Positions 1-11,546 of a stretch of DNA of 64,000 nucleotides are shown here, one piece after another. The DNA lies in the NCBI RefSeq assembly GCF_017562075.2, contig NC_054083.1, positions 30,165,558 to 30,229,557 on the forward strand. Reading direction: 5' to 3'. This DNA is from Anopheles merus (taxonomy: Eukaryota > Arthropoda > Insecta > Diptera > Culicidae). A program made the position numbers and the translations under genes. Below the pieces are notes generated by a model. The model had not been told where the DNA came from, did not search any database, and saw only the letters and a list, made by a program, of their open reading frames with translations. Position 1 is the first letter of the stretch. Each line of letters opens with the position of its first letter.

Positions 1-2680
1 TGACAAAAGTGGATAACAGGGGAGAGAGAGAAAAAAAGAGAGAGAGAGAAAGAAAGAGAGAAAAAAGCGTGAAAGGAAGAGAAATATGAAAAAAAACACT
101 AAAGCGAATGAATGAACACGAAAACGGATGTTACACAGCACAGTTGGGGAGCATTTCCAGAGCAAAATTTCCAGAGTAGTATAGCACATTCTTATCCGTA
201 AGGAATGTTTGATAGTAATGCAATCTAATGTTTTTAATGTCCCTTTTTAATCAACCACACACACATAAAGTCATTATTTTTAACGAACTCACATCGTTGT
301 GCTCTGGGAACGCCGCAGCCGACTTGTAACGAACTGTTCATATACAACTAGCTCGTAAACGTTAGTGTTACAGGGTGCTGATGTTTAGTTGTGTAAAGTG
401 CGCCAGCGAAACGTGTACGATAATCAATTAGTGTGTCAGAGCAGCAGAGTGTGGCCAACAGGTGGGCAATAAGGTATCTCCGGCATCTTGTCCAATTCCC
501 GGAATGGACTTTCCAAACGATTCCATGCAGCGTGTACAGTCGTATAAATGTTTAAATTTATTTATCTTTCCCCCGCCGAACGCGTGCACGACAGGGAATT
601 TCCAACACGTGCTTGAAGGTGCGTTCGGGTATTTTTCACCCATCATTAGCACGAAAGATCCCGCGGGTTTGCAGGTCCACGGGGAAGGGAAAAGAATACG
701 ATTAAAACGAAAAGAAAGAAAAAAACATCCAATCGGCACGGGATTTTGGAAAATTGCACGCTCGCTTAAAACGGATGGGGAAGTTTCACCCTTTTGCTAT
801 GCTAATTTCCACCTGTGCCGGGCGCGCTCTGTTATTATGTCATAGTGTGTATCTCCGAAATGAATGAAGTTGCAGTGCACCAAGCGATCGGGCTCAATTT
901 GTATGCGCGCGAGTATATGCTAATGAGGGCACCGTTGCCGGTCACGGGTCCCGCGCGGCTACGCGATCGGTGAGTTGAAGAAACTCAGTGCCCAGGGGGA
1001 TTTACCGGCGGGGATAATGTGTGGTGGGATCGATCCTCCTCGAGCATTGATTACGGTTTACGGTGTGATTAAATCGATATTTGTTCTCTCACGGGCTGTG
1101 TGAGGTGTGCAGCAGTTTAATGATCGATTGGAGGGGGGGGGAGGAGGCGTTTACATCCCAAAGGGGGGATTTCTTTTTTCAAAGTCACTTTTTTAATTTC
1201 TAATTTCTTTTCCATCAAAATGGGAATCCTTTACATTCGGTTAACACGTGGCCATGCATGGGATGAATGGGGAAGGCACAAACACGCCAACGCCGGGCAG
1301 TGATGGAAGCGAAGTGAATTAAAAGAGGGAAAAATCACGAATATTAACGACCGTTGAACGATAAACGGGTGAGCACAATGAACGCCAGGAAGAAACAATT
1401 AAATTGAGATGCATCCTCATCGTTTCTTCCCGCAGCTCAATGCTGCGCCCCTTGCCGTTGATGGTCCAACGGGAATGGTGGGGGAATGAAAGACGAAAAC
1501 GACGCGGGCGCGATCGATCCGTCCATCGATTACCGGTAATAAAAACCAAATCAAAACGGTATGTTACCAAGAACACTTCGCTAGTGAGGAAACAGAATTA
1601 CAAACACGCTTTTGAATTGGCGGCGCAGTTTTGCGTGCGATCACAGTGCTGGTCAATACGTGATCAGTATTCGGACACACCAAAAGGGAGATTACATTTA
1701 GTTGAATTAGAAAATTGTTTGTTTGTTTGTTTTTTGCTTATTTAACTCTTCAGAACAACTACAAAAATTAGAAAAGAAAAACCAATTAAATGGGCTCCAA
1801 TTGATGAGAAAAAAGGAGAAATAAATTTAAAATAATACTATCGAATGTTGTCAGAAAATAAAACTAAAAAGAAGTAACACTAGAAAATAGGTAACAAAAC
1901 AAAAGAAAAGGCGAAAGTAGAAACAATTTAAAACAAAATGATATGAAACAAAATGTAGTAAAACAGTAGAGAAAAAAAACTACTAAACAGATAAAAGTAG
2001 CACATTACGAAGTAAAAATGGAAACACAAGTAGTAAGAATAGTGAAAAAAAGATGCACAAATGAACGAAGTAAGGACTCAAACTACTCCGCTGCACGTCA
2101 ACGGAACAGCAACGGAACACCCTGTTTCGCGAGGGGGTAATGTAAATGTCGTCCGGATCAGACACACAAAAAAAAAGGAACAAAAAGGACAGAGGAAGAA
2201 AGCGTACGTACTGTGATGGTTCTTGTGAATGAACCACTTCCCCTACCCGGCGGTTAGCGTAAGCGAAAGACACCCTACAAAGTCAGCGTGCTGAAGGCAA
2301 ACGGGAGAGCATGAGGTGAGTTATTTCCGGTTGTGAAAAACAACCAAACAAACCGCATGCAAAAACCTGTGGCCGGCCGGCCACGCGCTTGAAGAACACG
2401 CGCTCGCTCCTTGCGCGACTTGCTGCTGGAAGCGCGAACGCCGCGCGTCACGCTTGTTTCGTGCGCCGCGCCAATTAGTAGCTCCATTACACCGTTGCAC
2501 GCGTGTGAAGCGCAGTAATGACTTGTCAGGTGCACCGGTGCACAAAGCGGGATTATGATGGCAGCGTTCGGCTGCACGTTTAAATTCCGGCAGAAGCAAA
2601 GCCGGAAAAAACTTGGTGAATGCAATGAATGCGGTAACGAAGCGATCGGCGCACGGTGTCAAGGTGTGGGCAGTACTCAC
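1..2680. other. intronic DNA of the kinase gene, no exon seen
   Basis: This stretch follows the donor site of the last visible kinase exon, so it should be intron of that minus-strand gene. I looked on the minus strand for the expected next exon (the SPF and C-lobe helices that follow the segment ending in VICYVL) and found none. The first 70 bases are AG-rich, 1700-2050 is A-rich, and several short open frames here show no protein-like composition. The remaining kinase exons probably lie to the left of the window. Confidence 0.5.
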
Positions 2681-2880
2681 AGTACGTAGCAGATCACGCC
2701 CAGGCTCCACATGTCGGTGTAGAAGTAGATCTCGTCAAAGTTGAGCACCTCCGGGGCGGCAAACTCGGCCGTGCCGAACATCACCTGCAGCTTCTTGCCC
2801 GGATCGTACCGGCGCGCGAACCCGAAGTCGATGATCTTGATCCGATTGCCCGTCTTTGTGAGGCAGAGAATGTTTTCCGG
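2681..2880 (-). CDS. MLCK-type kinase exon, DFG to APE segment
   Basis: It starts directly with PENIL after ATGCAG and ends ...VICYV plus two bases before the donor GTGAGT. It contains IDFGFA and the activation segment FGTAEFAAPEVL. Exon phases agree with a continuing frame, so the gene is not terminating here. Confidence 0.9.
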
Positions 2881-3743
2881 CTGCATGGGGGGAAAGATGA
2901 AGAAGATCGAGAGAGAGAGAGAGAGGGCGTGTGCATGTGAGTGTTTCAATCAAAAAACGAAAGAGACGGACGGATTGCGGTTGACTCACCTTCATATCTA
3001 GGTGGATGATGCTCCGACTGTGAATGTACTCCATGCCCTCGCAGATCTGCCGCATGAAGACGGCGCACGCTTTCTCCGTCAGCACGAAATCGTCGTCAAT
3101 GACGCGCTCGAACAGCTCGCCACCTTGAATGCTGCAAGTGCAGAGGGGTGACAGGCGCTAGATGAGTGGATATGGTGGTACCGGGCGACCTGGCAGACGG
3201 GTGGCCGCACGTTCCGTGCGAAGGTCACACCACTCCGATGACGGGGCATGACGGGGTGAGTCGTAATAGTCGCGCAGTGCGACGCTTTCGTAGCGTGTTT
3301 AACAACTGTTGCGCCGTTTCTAACGCCATTTTCTTTCTATCTGTTTTTTGCTGTTTTGCTCTCGGTATCTCGGTAGGACTCACCCGCAGCCGAAGGACGC
3401 GAGACCAACAAAACACACACACACACACACACACGGGGGCATACTTACAGCTCGAGGATGACGTAGAACTTGTTCTCGTAGTCGAACGCATCGTACAGCT
3501 GGATCAGCCGGGGATGGTGCAGGCAGCTCATGATGTCGATCTCGCGCACCATGTCGCCCCGGTCCTTCTTCTTCTTGTAGGGGATAATCTTGGCCGCCAG
3601 CTCTAGCCCGGTCGCCTTCTCGCGGCAGTGAAACACCGTGCCGAAGGTGCCGCGCCCGAGCTCGGGCAGTATCTCGAACTGCTGCTTCGGGTCGACGTCC
3701 AGCTTGAGCTGCACCTCCCGGAACGGGAAGGACGGTGCGAGGT
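2681..3743 (-). CDS. myosin light chain kinase-type Ser/Thr kinase, partial (three exons)
   Basis: Three exons in phase (3743-3449, 3131-2990, 2880-2681) encode the N-lobe and first part of the C-lobe of a CaMK-group kinase. Visible in order are the glycine loop LGRGTFGTVF, the ATP-binding lysine in LAAKIIPYKKK, the helix-C glutamate in VREIDIMS, the hinge ILELIQGGELFER, the catalytic loop IIHLDMKPEN (HLD in place of HRD, as is usual for MLCK, titin and twitchin kinases), the metal-binding IDFG and the FGTAEFAAPEVL segment. The hinge GGELFER and the HLD loop point to the MLCK/Strn-Mlck/sqa branch, which phosphorylates myosin regulatory light chain or related substrates. The C-lobe, any calmodulin-binding tail and the gene end lie outside the window. 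No Ig or FN3 exons were recognised upstream, so the exact orthologue is open. Confidence 0.9.
2990..3131 (-). CDS. MLCK-type kinase exon, hinge to catalytic loop
   Basis: This exon encodes 47 residues from IQGGELFER to HLDMK. The acceptor ends TTGCAG and the donor is GTGAGT. Joining it to the flanking exons gives an uninterrupted kinase sequence. The next intron (2881-2989) is short and contains a GA run. Confidence 0.9.
3413..3434. repeat. (AC)n microsatellite
   Basis: A run of about eleven AC units in the intron just downstream of the first kinase exon. A likely polymorphic marker. Confidence 0.9.
3449..3743 (-). CDS. MLCK-type kinase exon, N-lobe
   Basis: The acceptor follows a pyrimidine tract and CAG at 3746-3744; the donor is GTAAGT at 3448. 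The exon starts in phase 1 (needs one base from an upstream exon) and ends with two bases of the Leu codon completed by the next exon. It carries the glycine loop, the catalytic lysine and helix C. An ATG 140 bases upstream is in frame but lies within what looks like the intron, so it is not used as a start. Confidence 0.88.
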
Positions 3744-6160
3744 CTGTTTGGAAGGGGAGGGAGTAGGGAAGAGAAAGAGTGAGTGAGGAGAAGCATTTGT
3801 TTAGCCATTTTGTATTTGTGTGTCGGGCATCGAAAAAAAGGGCCAACACGTGGAGACCGTGGCAACCTTGGACTGGACAAGTCAATGAAAATAAGACACG
3901 GTGGCGGCGACGGCGGCGATGGGTGGATTGGTTTGTTTACTTGGAAAACACACACGGATCGCGGTAAAAGTGGATAATTTTCTCCCCTCGTTGACGCTTT
4001 GTCTAGGTGCGTCTCGCACAGTTCGAGCGGTGCGGTGAGACGTAGTTTCTTAAAGTTGTTATTAGATTTATATACATGTGTTTTTTGTTGTTGTTGTTTG
4101 GTTTCGATGGGAAAGGGGAAAAGTAGGATTTTTTTCTTTTTGGCAATAACATTCTACGCGATCTTACTACTTGCGTTATATGAAATTTGTGTGAAAATCT
4201 CCCGTTCGATTCTTATTGGATTCTTACTGACATTCATGTTAGAGCCATGGGGCATTCCTGGGGCAACAAACGTATGTCTCTGCTATTGAAACAATATTTG
4301 TGTGAAGATGTCACTGTTGAACTTCATGATAGAAATAAGATCTTCTAACGGTACTTTAATCCTATATCTACTCATACATAAATAATCAAATTGGCACTAC
4401 AATCGTTTGTTGTTGCAGTTCATCTCTTTCATGCATTTCAATCTGTTATGGTGAGGATCTTTCCTTGTATTTTCCTTTCTATTCCAGAATTGAGGACAGT
4501 AATACACACACTTCAAGATATAATTCCTCACTTCTCACTGTGACAAACTCTAAAAAAATCCTTAATGGACGAAACCAGGGATATTTTCCACCATTTAAGC
4601 AAGAATGAAATGATATTGAATTTGGAAGAATTTACCGTACAACGTGGTACACATATTTCCAAAACTTGTTGTTCGATGTATGACGTGAATTAGTCGCTTT
4701 GTACTCCAAAGTTTAAGCTGACCATCCGGAACAACGATTGCACGCTTTCAAAATTTTCCTTTGACACTTTAAACGTATGATACTGCGAAGTCGCAGTTTT
4801 CACTTTGGACTACTTGAGAACCAATTACACTTCTTGTTAAGAAAGGTTTTCCATCCTCTCTCAAAGAAAGTGGATGCTGTTGCTGAACACCCCCAAATCA
4901 TGCACAGAACTTCACTTCAAATATCTGCCTTTACTCACACCGCGGTTTGCACAAGCTCCACACTCTCGCAACGTCCATGCTGAACTGATTTCCATTCGCT
5001 GCGACTTTTCGCAACCGACTGAAATCAGAGACACACGAACGCGATCGAACCTCACGCTCCCAGCGACCCATCCCGCATCGAATCGCGCTTAATTGGAGGT
5101 AGAATCCACACCTCGGAATTGCGATCCACACCTTTCCTCACACACACACAGCTTCAAATCACGCTTCATATTTCGTCCTTTGGCCTCTCGGCGCCATTGA
5201 CCGTGGCCGCAGCAGCTACGTTCAGCCCCGCCGTTCGGTGCTGCTCCTCCGTGTTAGTGCCGTGTGTGTGTGTTTACTGATGCTGATGCGTTGTGACAGG
5301 AGTGGCCTGCTCTGCCTCCAAAGCGCGCGATCGTCGTGCCTCCCCTGCTCCACGTGGGGAGTGTTTTGTTGAACCTTGTGAAATCGGGTCGGACATTTAT
5401 GTCGCTTTCGCACCCGTCCTGGGATCCCGCCCAGTTGACCGTGACAGGCGAGAAGGGACCTGCGATGGTACAAAACAATAAGAGGAGAGCGAACGGTCAA
5501 CCAAACGGCGACTGCGAGAGTCAGAGGACACCGTTGCCGTTCGAGCGTGATGCCATTTATTCCGCACTATCTCCAAAACATAAAAGAACGTCTGTTGGCT
5601 TTGCATTTCTGGGGACGTCTTGGTGCGAGAGAAGAAGAGAAGCGTGGGAGAGAGAGAGAGATCGTGGTCCAATAAATCAAATCAATTAGGGAATTAAAGT
5701 GTGACGGTGCTCTGTTTCTGCTTGGCTTGGGTTGGCAGTGTGTGTTGTTTCGTTCTACCGTGACCAATGTCTGCGGCACGGTGAAATGAGTTTTTCGTGA
5801 GCTCTAAACCTGGTTCTCAAAAAGCGCGTTGCATCGTGGCACATTTTCGTTATTTGAAATAGAATAGTTGAAACGACCCTAAGATCGTCTTTGGTAGAGC
5901 AATCAATTTTTGCAACCAACAACACACGATCAGTGAAATGTGATTTTTATTGTCAAAACAAACGATCTTAATCCCGTAACAAACCTTCGTCGTATAAAGT
6001 GAAGCGTGCTGCGTGGTCGTAAGTAATATTGTTTCACTTCCATTTTACAACCTCTAAAAAACAACAACAAGGGATGATCATTTGGTTGAACGTCGATGAA
6101 ATTAGTGCTGTACTCTCTGGACCGCACCTACGACTTCGGTCCGACTTCGGCTATTGTTAG
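3744..6160. other. non-coding DNA upstream of the kinase exon
   Basis: Probably intron of the kinase gene. No open frame has a domain, a good splice context or protein-like composition. Frames near 3.8-4.0 kb and 5.2-5.7 kb overlap on both strands and are judged to be chance. No repeat longer than a short simple run was seen. Confidence 0.4.
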
Positions 6161-6686
6161 CAGTGTTGGGAGATTTAGGATTCGGAGGATTCGAAGATTC
6201 AATCCCTAGAATGATTCGATCGGATCGGATTCCGTTTGTAGATTTTGAATCCCTAAAAGTTTCCTTTGCGAATAGGATTTGATTGCGATTCTATTGGGAT
6301 TGCGTTTCGATTGGGATTGCGATTCGATTGGGAATCTAACCGATAACCGATTGACGTTGGGATTCTGATTGGGATTGCAATTCGATTGCTTTTGATACGC
6401 TATTAATGGGGGTCGAGAGAAACCACGTACCTCTAATTTCGGAAGTCGAATCACGCAGTTTTCAGTCAAAATATAGCAAATGTTCGTGTAATGTAGCATT
6501 TAATGAGAAGTTATAGTCACTAAATAAATTATTTGATTTGATATTGAATGAAGGTCCGAGTATCTCGGGGACCTGTACTACTTATGATATAAGTACTGAA
6601 AAGTTAAATAATTAGGAGTTAAATCCCATGCAGGATTGGGATTCGAAGATTCGAATCCCTTCTGAGATTCATTTTTTCCATCACTA
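6161..6686. mobile_element. non-autonomous hAT-like element filled with GGAATC-type repeats
   Basis: The left end begins CAGTGTTGGGAG and the right end finishes TCCATCACTA, an imperfect inverted terminal repeat in the CAGTG...CACTG form usual for hAT transposons. It is flanked by ATTGTTAG (6153-6160) and ATCGTTAG (6687-6694), an 8-bp target duplication matching at 7 of 8 positions; hAT elements make 8-bp duplications. The inside is mainly degenerate copies of GGATTCG/GGAATCG on both strands, with no transposase. The same type of element lies at 58707-59386. Confidence 0.72.
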
Positions 6687-6715
6687 ATCGTTAGTTTGAT
6701 TCCGACATCGGCAAA

Positions 6716-7594
6716 ATGGGAACCACTAGTTGCACCCACAGCCGGAGTCGTCCGGAATCAGAATCGTGGAGAGTCGGAGTCGTCCGGAGTCGTTCGGAGT
6801 CGCTCGGAATCGTACACCGATCATCCGAAGACGATCGGTGTAATGTTCTTGTGGTCAGGCATTTGATTTCGTGGCGTTTTTTCCACTTTCGCTTTGCACG
6901 TGCACTTCTTAAGTAGGTCTTGCTTTCTAAGACTGGAAGGATTTACGATACTAGCCAACTGTTTCGTATGGAATTTGAAAGTAGGCGGCTGTAATCCTTT
7001 CAACACTCCATATTACACCACACGCAAAACATGCATGGTAGACTCGAGCTCATGAAGTATTCAGCTTTTTTTTTTTACCGAAACGTAAATAATTTGTCAA
7101 AAACAAAAGTCAAAGACTAGTTTGAATCGTTGTTTACATATGTATTGAAAGTATTTTAACTCATTTTATGCAGCAAAGAAACTCCAAAACGATTTAAAAA
7201 TGCATCATTGTTTGTACACAAATGATGAAATATCCAATATGGTGGATCGTAATTTTGAAATGGATACAACCCGGATGATGAATATTGTTCCACTGACAGG
7301 CTGAAATTTCAGCTTTCTGGCTTACATTATGGCCCATCGGGGTTGGAGTTGATCATAGTCGGTCGGTGTAAATCGGAGTCGTCAGGGGTCGAAGTTCGTT
7401 TTCCGCGTGCACTTCATATAGAGGCGCGACTTCAGAAGACTTCGACTCTGGACAACTCCGTGCTATTCCAGGCGTCTTCAAATGATTCCGAACGGCTCGT
7501 GATAATGCTAGACTTACCACCGGAGTGTGTTCCGAAATTGTCGGAGTCGTATCGTAGTCGACACCGGATGTTTAGCCAACTTTACCCATCACTA
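6716..7594. repeat. TCCGGAGTCG-rich repeat, probably damaged hAT-like copy
   Basis: It contains runs of CGGAGTCGTCCGG-type units at 6740-6810 and 7340-7400 and ends with GCCAACTTTACCCATCACTA. The reverse complement of that end, TAGTGATGGGTAAAGTTGGC, matches the start of the repeat at 10473. A segment reading GGTGTAATGTTCTTGTGGTC is also shared with the 10.6-kb copy. No matching left end or target duplication was found, so it may be truncated or interrupted. Confidence 0.45.
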
Positions 7595-10472
7595 GAAGGA
7601 ACACGTGTCCGCATCCCCGTGAACGGATTGTTTGGCTCAGCTGTCCCACCAGCTGCACAATTTGTAGCATCGCCAAGACGATGAGACACCATTTGTTGGT
7701 AGGAATTTTCCGCACACACACGCACACACACATACAGACGGCCAGCAGTGGCAGGTACAGCTTCACACACAGCAGCAACCACCAAACAACCATTCAAAAA
7801 CGCGACTGGCGGTTTGCATTGCGGGCGGGTGTAAATAAATGTTAAATTATTGTTCTACCGAAACAGCGCCGCAACAGAACAGAGCACTCGATCGTCGTTC
7901 TATCCTTTCCGCCGTTCCTTTCCGCACAAGCAACGGCAGCCACATAAAAATAGACGCCACGGTTCGATCGGTGACACGCGTGGAGTTTTGAATTCGCTGA
8001 AATTTACCCACACCAACCTGGTCGGGCCACGGGTTGCCACCGCTCTGCGATGCCGATTGTGTGTGCGCGAAAGAATCGGCAATCGCCAAGTGTTGTTCAC
8101 AATCGAGCTAGGAAAAAAAAGTAGAAGGAACCGTCGAAGAGTTCAAGAGCAAAATGTGCGTTCGTTGGGTGGGTTAGGTGGGAAAGATTCGCGGTTTAAT
8201 GACGGAAAAGAGATACGAGAAAACCTTCTTGAGTTACAGTCGTTTGATAGCGCAATTTGAGATCCTGTTCGCGAAAGATCGCGATGTAGCGTTGAGGTAT
8301 TTGAAGCAAGAGATATGGGTTTATTATTGCTTATGGTCGCAAAACGACAAAAATAAGCGAAAAGATTAGTACAGAACGACTTATTTTGAGCATTTAGCTT
8401 CCTTTGTCGATCTACAACAAGATTCAAATATGAATGTAATAAGTCATGACAGCTTTTTTGTTTTGATTGGACTATTTAAACTAAAAGGGCATCAGTAATT
8501 TACTACTAATTACATTGTCCTTTGCTGAAACAATGCTATGGCTGGGTTTGTAGAGCTGAAACTGTAGCAAAACGATCATTTCATCCGCCGACTATTCTCC
8601 TTTGATTTGTAGTTAATTTTAATAAATAACGCTTTAACAGAAACATGTCTGATAACGGCCCCAGCCCTCTAACGCTACATTGTCATGTAGGAACAGTTCA
8701 GCGCATTGCCTATACCCGTCCACACACACCAATACCTGTTCAGCGACGCTCAGTGGTGGTTGTTTTGGGTTCGATGGTTCTATTTTCGGCATTGACCACT
8801 TTGGCCCCCACCACCACCCCAGCGAACGATTGTGTCCGGCTGACACGATATGATCTAACCAGCTAGCAGCAGCAGCAGCAGCAGCAGCCAGGAACAGCTG
8901 GCCCACGAACAGCGCCGCTTTTCGAGCATGATAAACCGTCCGGATCAGCAATCACTTTCTCCGCTGTTGAAGGAATGCGTCTACCGATGGAACCGTGCTT
9001 TTTAATGGCATGTCACATAAAAATTGGTATCTCTTTCCAATGTGTACATGTGTGTATGGTTTGTGTGTGAGGGCATGGAGAAGGAAGTATCAATTTGAAG
9101 CGTTCAAGCGTTTCCGTTCCACACGCCCGGACCGCAACCACATCTGGTCGCTGAGGCGGACATCTGGAGGGAAGCCCGGCCCGGTGATGCCGCGTGACAA
9201 AATCGCACTCACGCTTCACTGTAATGGTGTGTGGGGTTTTTATGGGGATTTGGTTTTTTTCTGCTTTTTAGCTCGATCGTGTGGCCAAACACCCAGCCAA
9301 ACAGGAAATGTTCTTGTCAATCTTCGATCTGTGCTGCCCCAACCGCGCAGCAGCGGCCCAGCGTTTGGCGTTCCATCGGGCCGTGCTTTGGCACCGGTTT
9401 CATCGCCAACACTTGCCAAACTCTGCACACATGTGTGGAGGAGCGTGTTTGTGCGTGTGTGTGTGTGTGTTCACTAGTACATCGAAAACAGCCAACCCCG
9501 TACTGCACAATTTACTCTGTTTTTCTGCACCAAATTTTGGGACACCATATTCACTCGGCTGGTGGTACGCACGTAGAGGGTAAAAGATCAAGTGCAAGGC
9601 AGTACGTTGATCCATTGTCGACCGAGGGGCGAATGGCGATGACGATGACCGACCACCACGGTACCGATGGGAAGCGGCCAAAGCCGTTCACTCCTGAGTC
9701 GCTGTGACTTGACTGACCAAGCGGCGATGGTAATTAGTCGTAAAATTCGTTAAATCTTTCCCGCGCCTGTGCGTCTTACGGTGCCGGCTAGTGCCAGTGC
9801 CAGTGGCAAAAACATTATTCCGAACACGTACGTTACGTGCTCTTTGTGTGTTTGTGTGTTCGGTGCGGTGCCAAATTTGTTTTTGCGAGCGATTCATCAA
9901 CATAAACATAAAGCGGGGTCTGTGAATGTTAAGGTTAAGTAAAATGGATTGTTTGAGTGGGAGAGGGGGAGAGGGAGATAGACTGATAGCGGAAAGGGTT
10001 TAAATATTTACGAGTGTTTGCGTGCGCAATGGAATTGCATTATAACGCGGAAGAATACTCAAAGATAAGGTTAAAGCCTGCTATAAGGGAGAATCTTCAC
10101 TGTAATTTTAGTGTAACTATGTCACTTTTTTAGATTTCTAAAACTTAACCGTCCTCAATGTACCTTAAATTACATCAGCAGGACGGAGTCAGGTGATCGA
10201 TATTAGCGATTAAATGTGTCGCGATCGTATTACAAAGTTTTCCACGATTCATTGTTTGATGCCCGTAATTTGTTGGGTCCGTCTCACGATTCATTCACCG
10301 TTTCCTATATTTATTGAAATCGTCCCATTGGATAGTAATACAATTGAACCAACAATAATGGGAACGATTCTAAAAACTATGCGAAGCTTCCACAAATTTT
10401 CCGGTAATAGTCAATAATTCTTGGGAAATCCTTCATTGTTTTAAAATTTATTTTACGCCATACAGTTTGCAC
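7595..10472. other. non-coding DNA, no supported gene
   Basis: It contains scattered short CA and GT runs and a (AGC)n run at 8864-8888. Open frames here are short, overlap each other and lack domains. A (GT)n run sits at about 9455-9471. Confidence 0.4.
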
Positions 10473-10990
10473 TAGTGATCGGTAAAGTTGGCAAACGTCT
10501 AGAGTTTTGGCACGTTTTGGAACCAATTCCGGAAGCATTATCCGGACCAGTTTGGAATCGTCCGGAATCGTCCGGAGTCATCTGGAATCGTTCGGAGCGG
10601 GAAGAGTCGCCCGTAGTTAAAGTCGTCTAGAGTGGGACGGAGTCGGGACTGTCCGGAGTCGGCCGGAGACTGCCGGTGTAATGTTTTGTGGTTAGGCCTT
10701 TGATATCCGACTCCAACTCCTGCTAAGTCGACTCAAACCGCTATTCTTAAAAAGTAAAGCCTATTTGAGAACTGCACGCACAAAGCGAAAGAGGAAAAAC
10801 AAACATCACGAAATTAAAAGCCCGACCACAAACGGCTTCGCCGGACTTTGGGCGAGCTCAAATGTCTCCGACTCCGTCTCCGGACGACTCCGATTCCGGG
10901 TGGAACTTGGGGTTCCGATTTTGCTGGAGTTGGAATCGGACTTACAAATCGGCAATGGAGTCGTCCGGAGTCGCGGAGCGATCAAACTAC
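10473..10990. repeat. second TCCGGAGTCG-rich hAT-like repeat
   Basis: It starts TAGTGATCGGTAAAGTTGGC and carries TCCGGAATCG/TCCGGAGTCG units at 10540-10660 and 10860-10980. A module near 10670-10710 (GGTGTAATGTTTTGTGG) also occurs inverted near 10800-10845, so the copy is partly foldback. It is related to 6716-7594. The right end is not defined. Confidence 0.45.
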
Positions 10991-11315
10991 TATTTGGCTG
11001 TATTTTATTTGCATTTAATGTGTATGAATTGGTTTATCTGCGCATGGGGGTGTTCGATATGACGTGTAAACAACCTTTGTTTTCCAAATTTTGACAATTG
11101 TTAACAACATTTCATGAAACAACTCCATACTTAAGTAACATAAGCATCATTATCTTCAAAGTTTAATGCATACGTTGTTTAAATTGATTTTTTTTTTCGA
11201 CCAAAACTATGTTTTAATGAATCAATGTTTTATGTTATGAATTACATTTTTTATGATTTGTTGTTTAATATTTAATATAGAAGAGAAATGAAATTGGGTG
11301 ATATTTTTTTGATCT

Positions 11316-11326
11316 ATTTTTCAAAA
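11316..11326. repeat. SINE target-site duplication, left
   Basis: ATTTTTCAAAA, repeated exactly at 11536-11546 on the other side of the SINE. Confidence 0.85.
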
Positions 11327-11535
11327 GCCGGTGGGTCGGTCTAGTAGTACAGTCGTAAACTCGTACGACTTAATAACTTGCCCGTCATGGGTTCATGTCC
11401 CGAATAGACCGTGCTCCAATACGTAGGGCTGACTATCCTGCTATGGTAACAAGAAGTCACTGAAAGCCTAGCTCACTTCACTAGTGGGTACAGGCAGGCC
11501 TTGACCGACAGCGGTTGTTGTGCCAAAGAAGAAGA
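11327..11535 (+). mobile_element. tRNA-derived SINE (Sine200 type)
   Basis: A 209-bp element with a pol III box-B-like GGTTCATGTCC at 11390-11400 downstream of a box-A-like TAGTAGTACAGTCG, and a GAAGAAGAA tail. It is flanked by an exact 11-bp duplication, which shows insertion by LINE-type target-primed reverse transcription. It is about as similar to the copy at 16238-16451 as expected for members of one family. The name Sine200 is by recollection of the Anopheles family, not by a search. Confidence 0.85.
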
Positions 11536-11546
11536 ATTTTTCAAAA

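Noticed and set aside
6206..6499. Open frame rich in Asn, Pro and Gln on the minus strand
   Set aside because: It is also a translation of the degenerate hexamers of the element at 6161-6686.
8634..8951. Minus-strand frame with a poly-Ala run
   Set aside because: The Ala run is only the (AGC)n microsatellite read in one frame; no flanking protein-like sequence.
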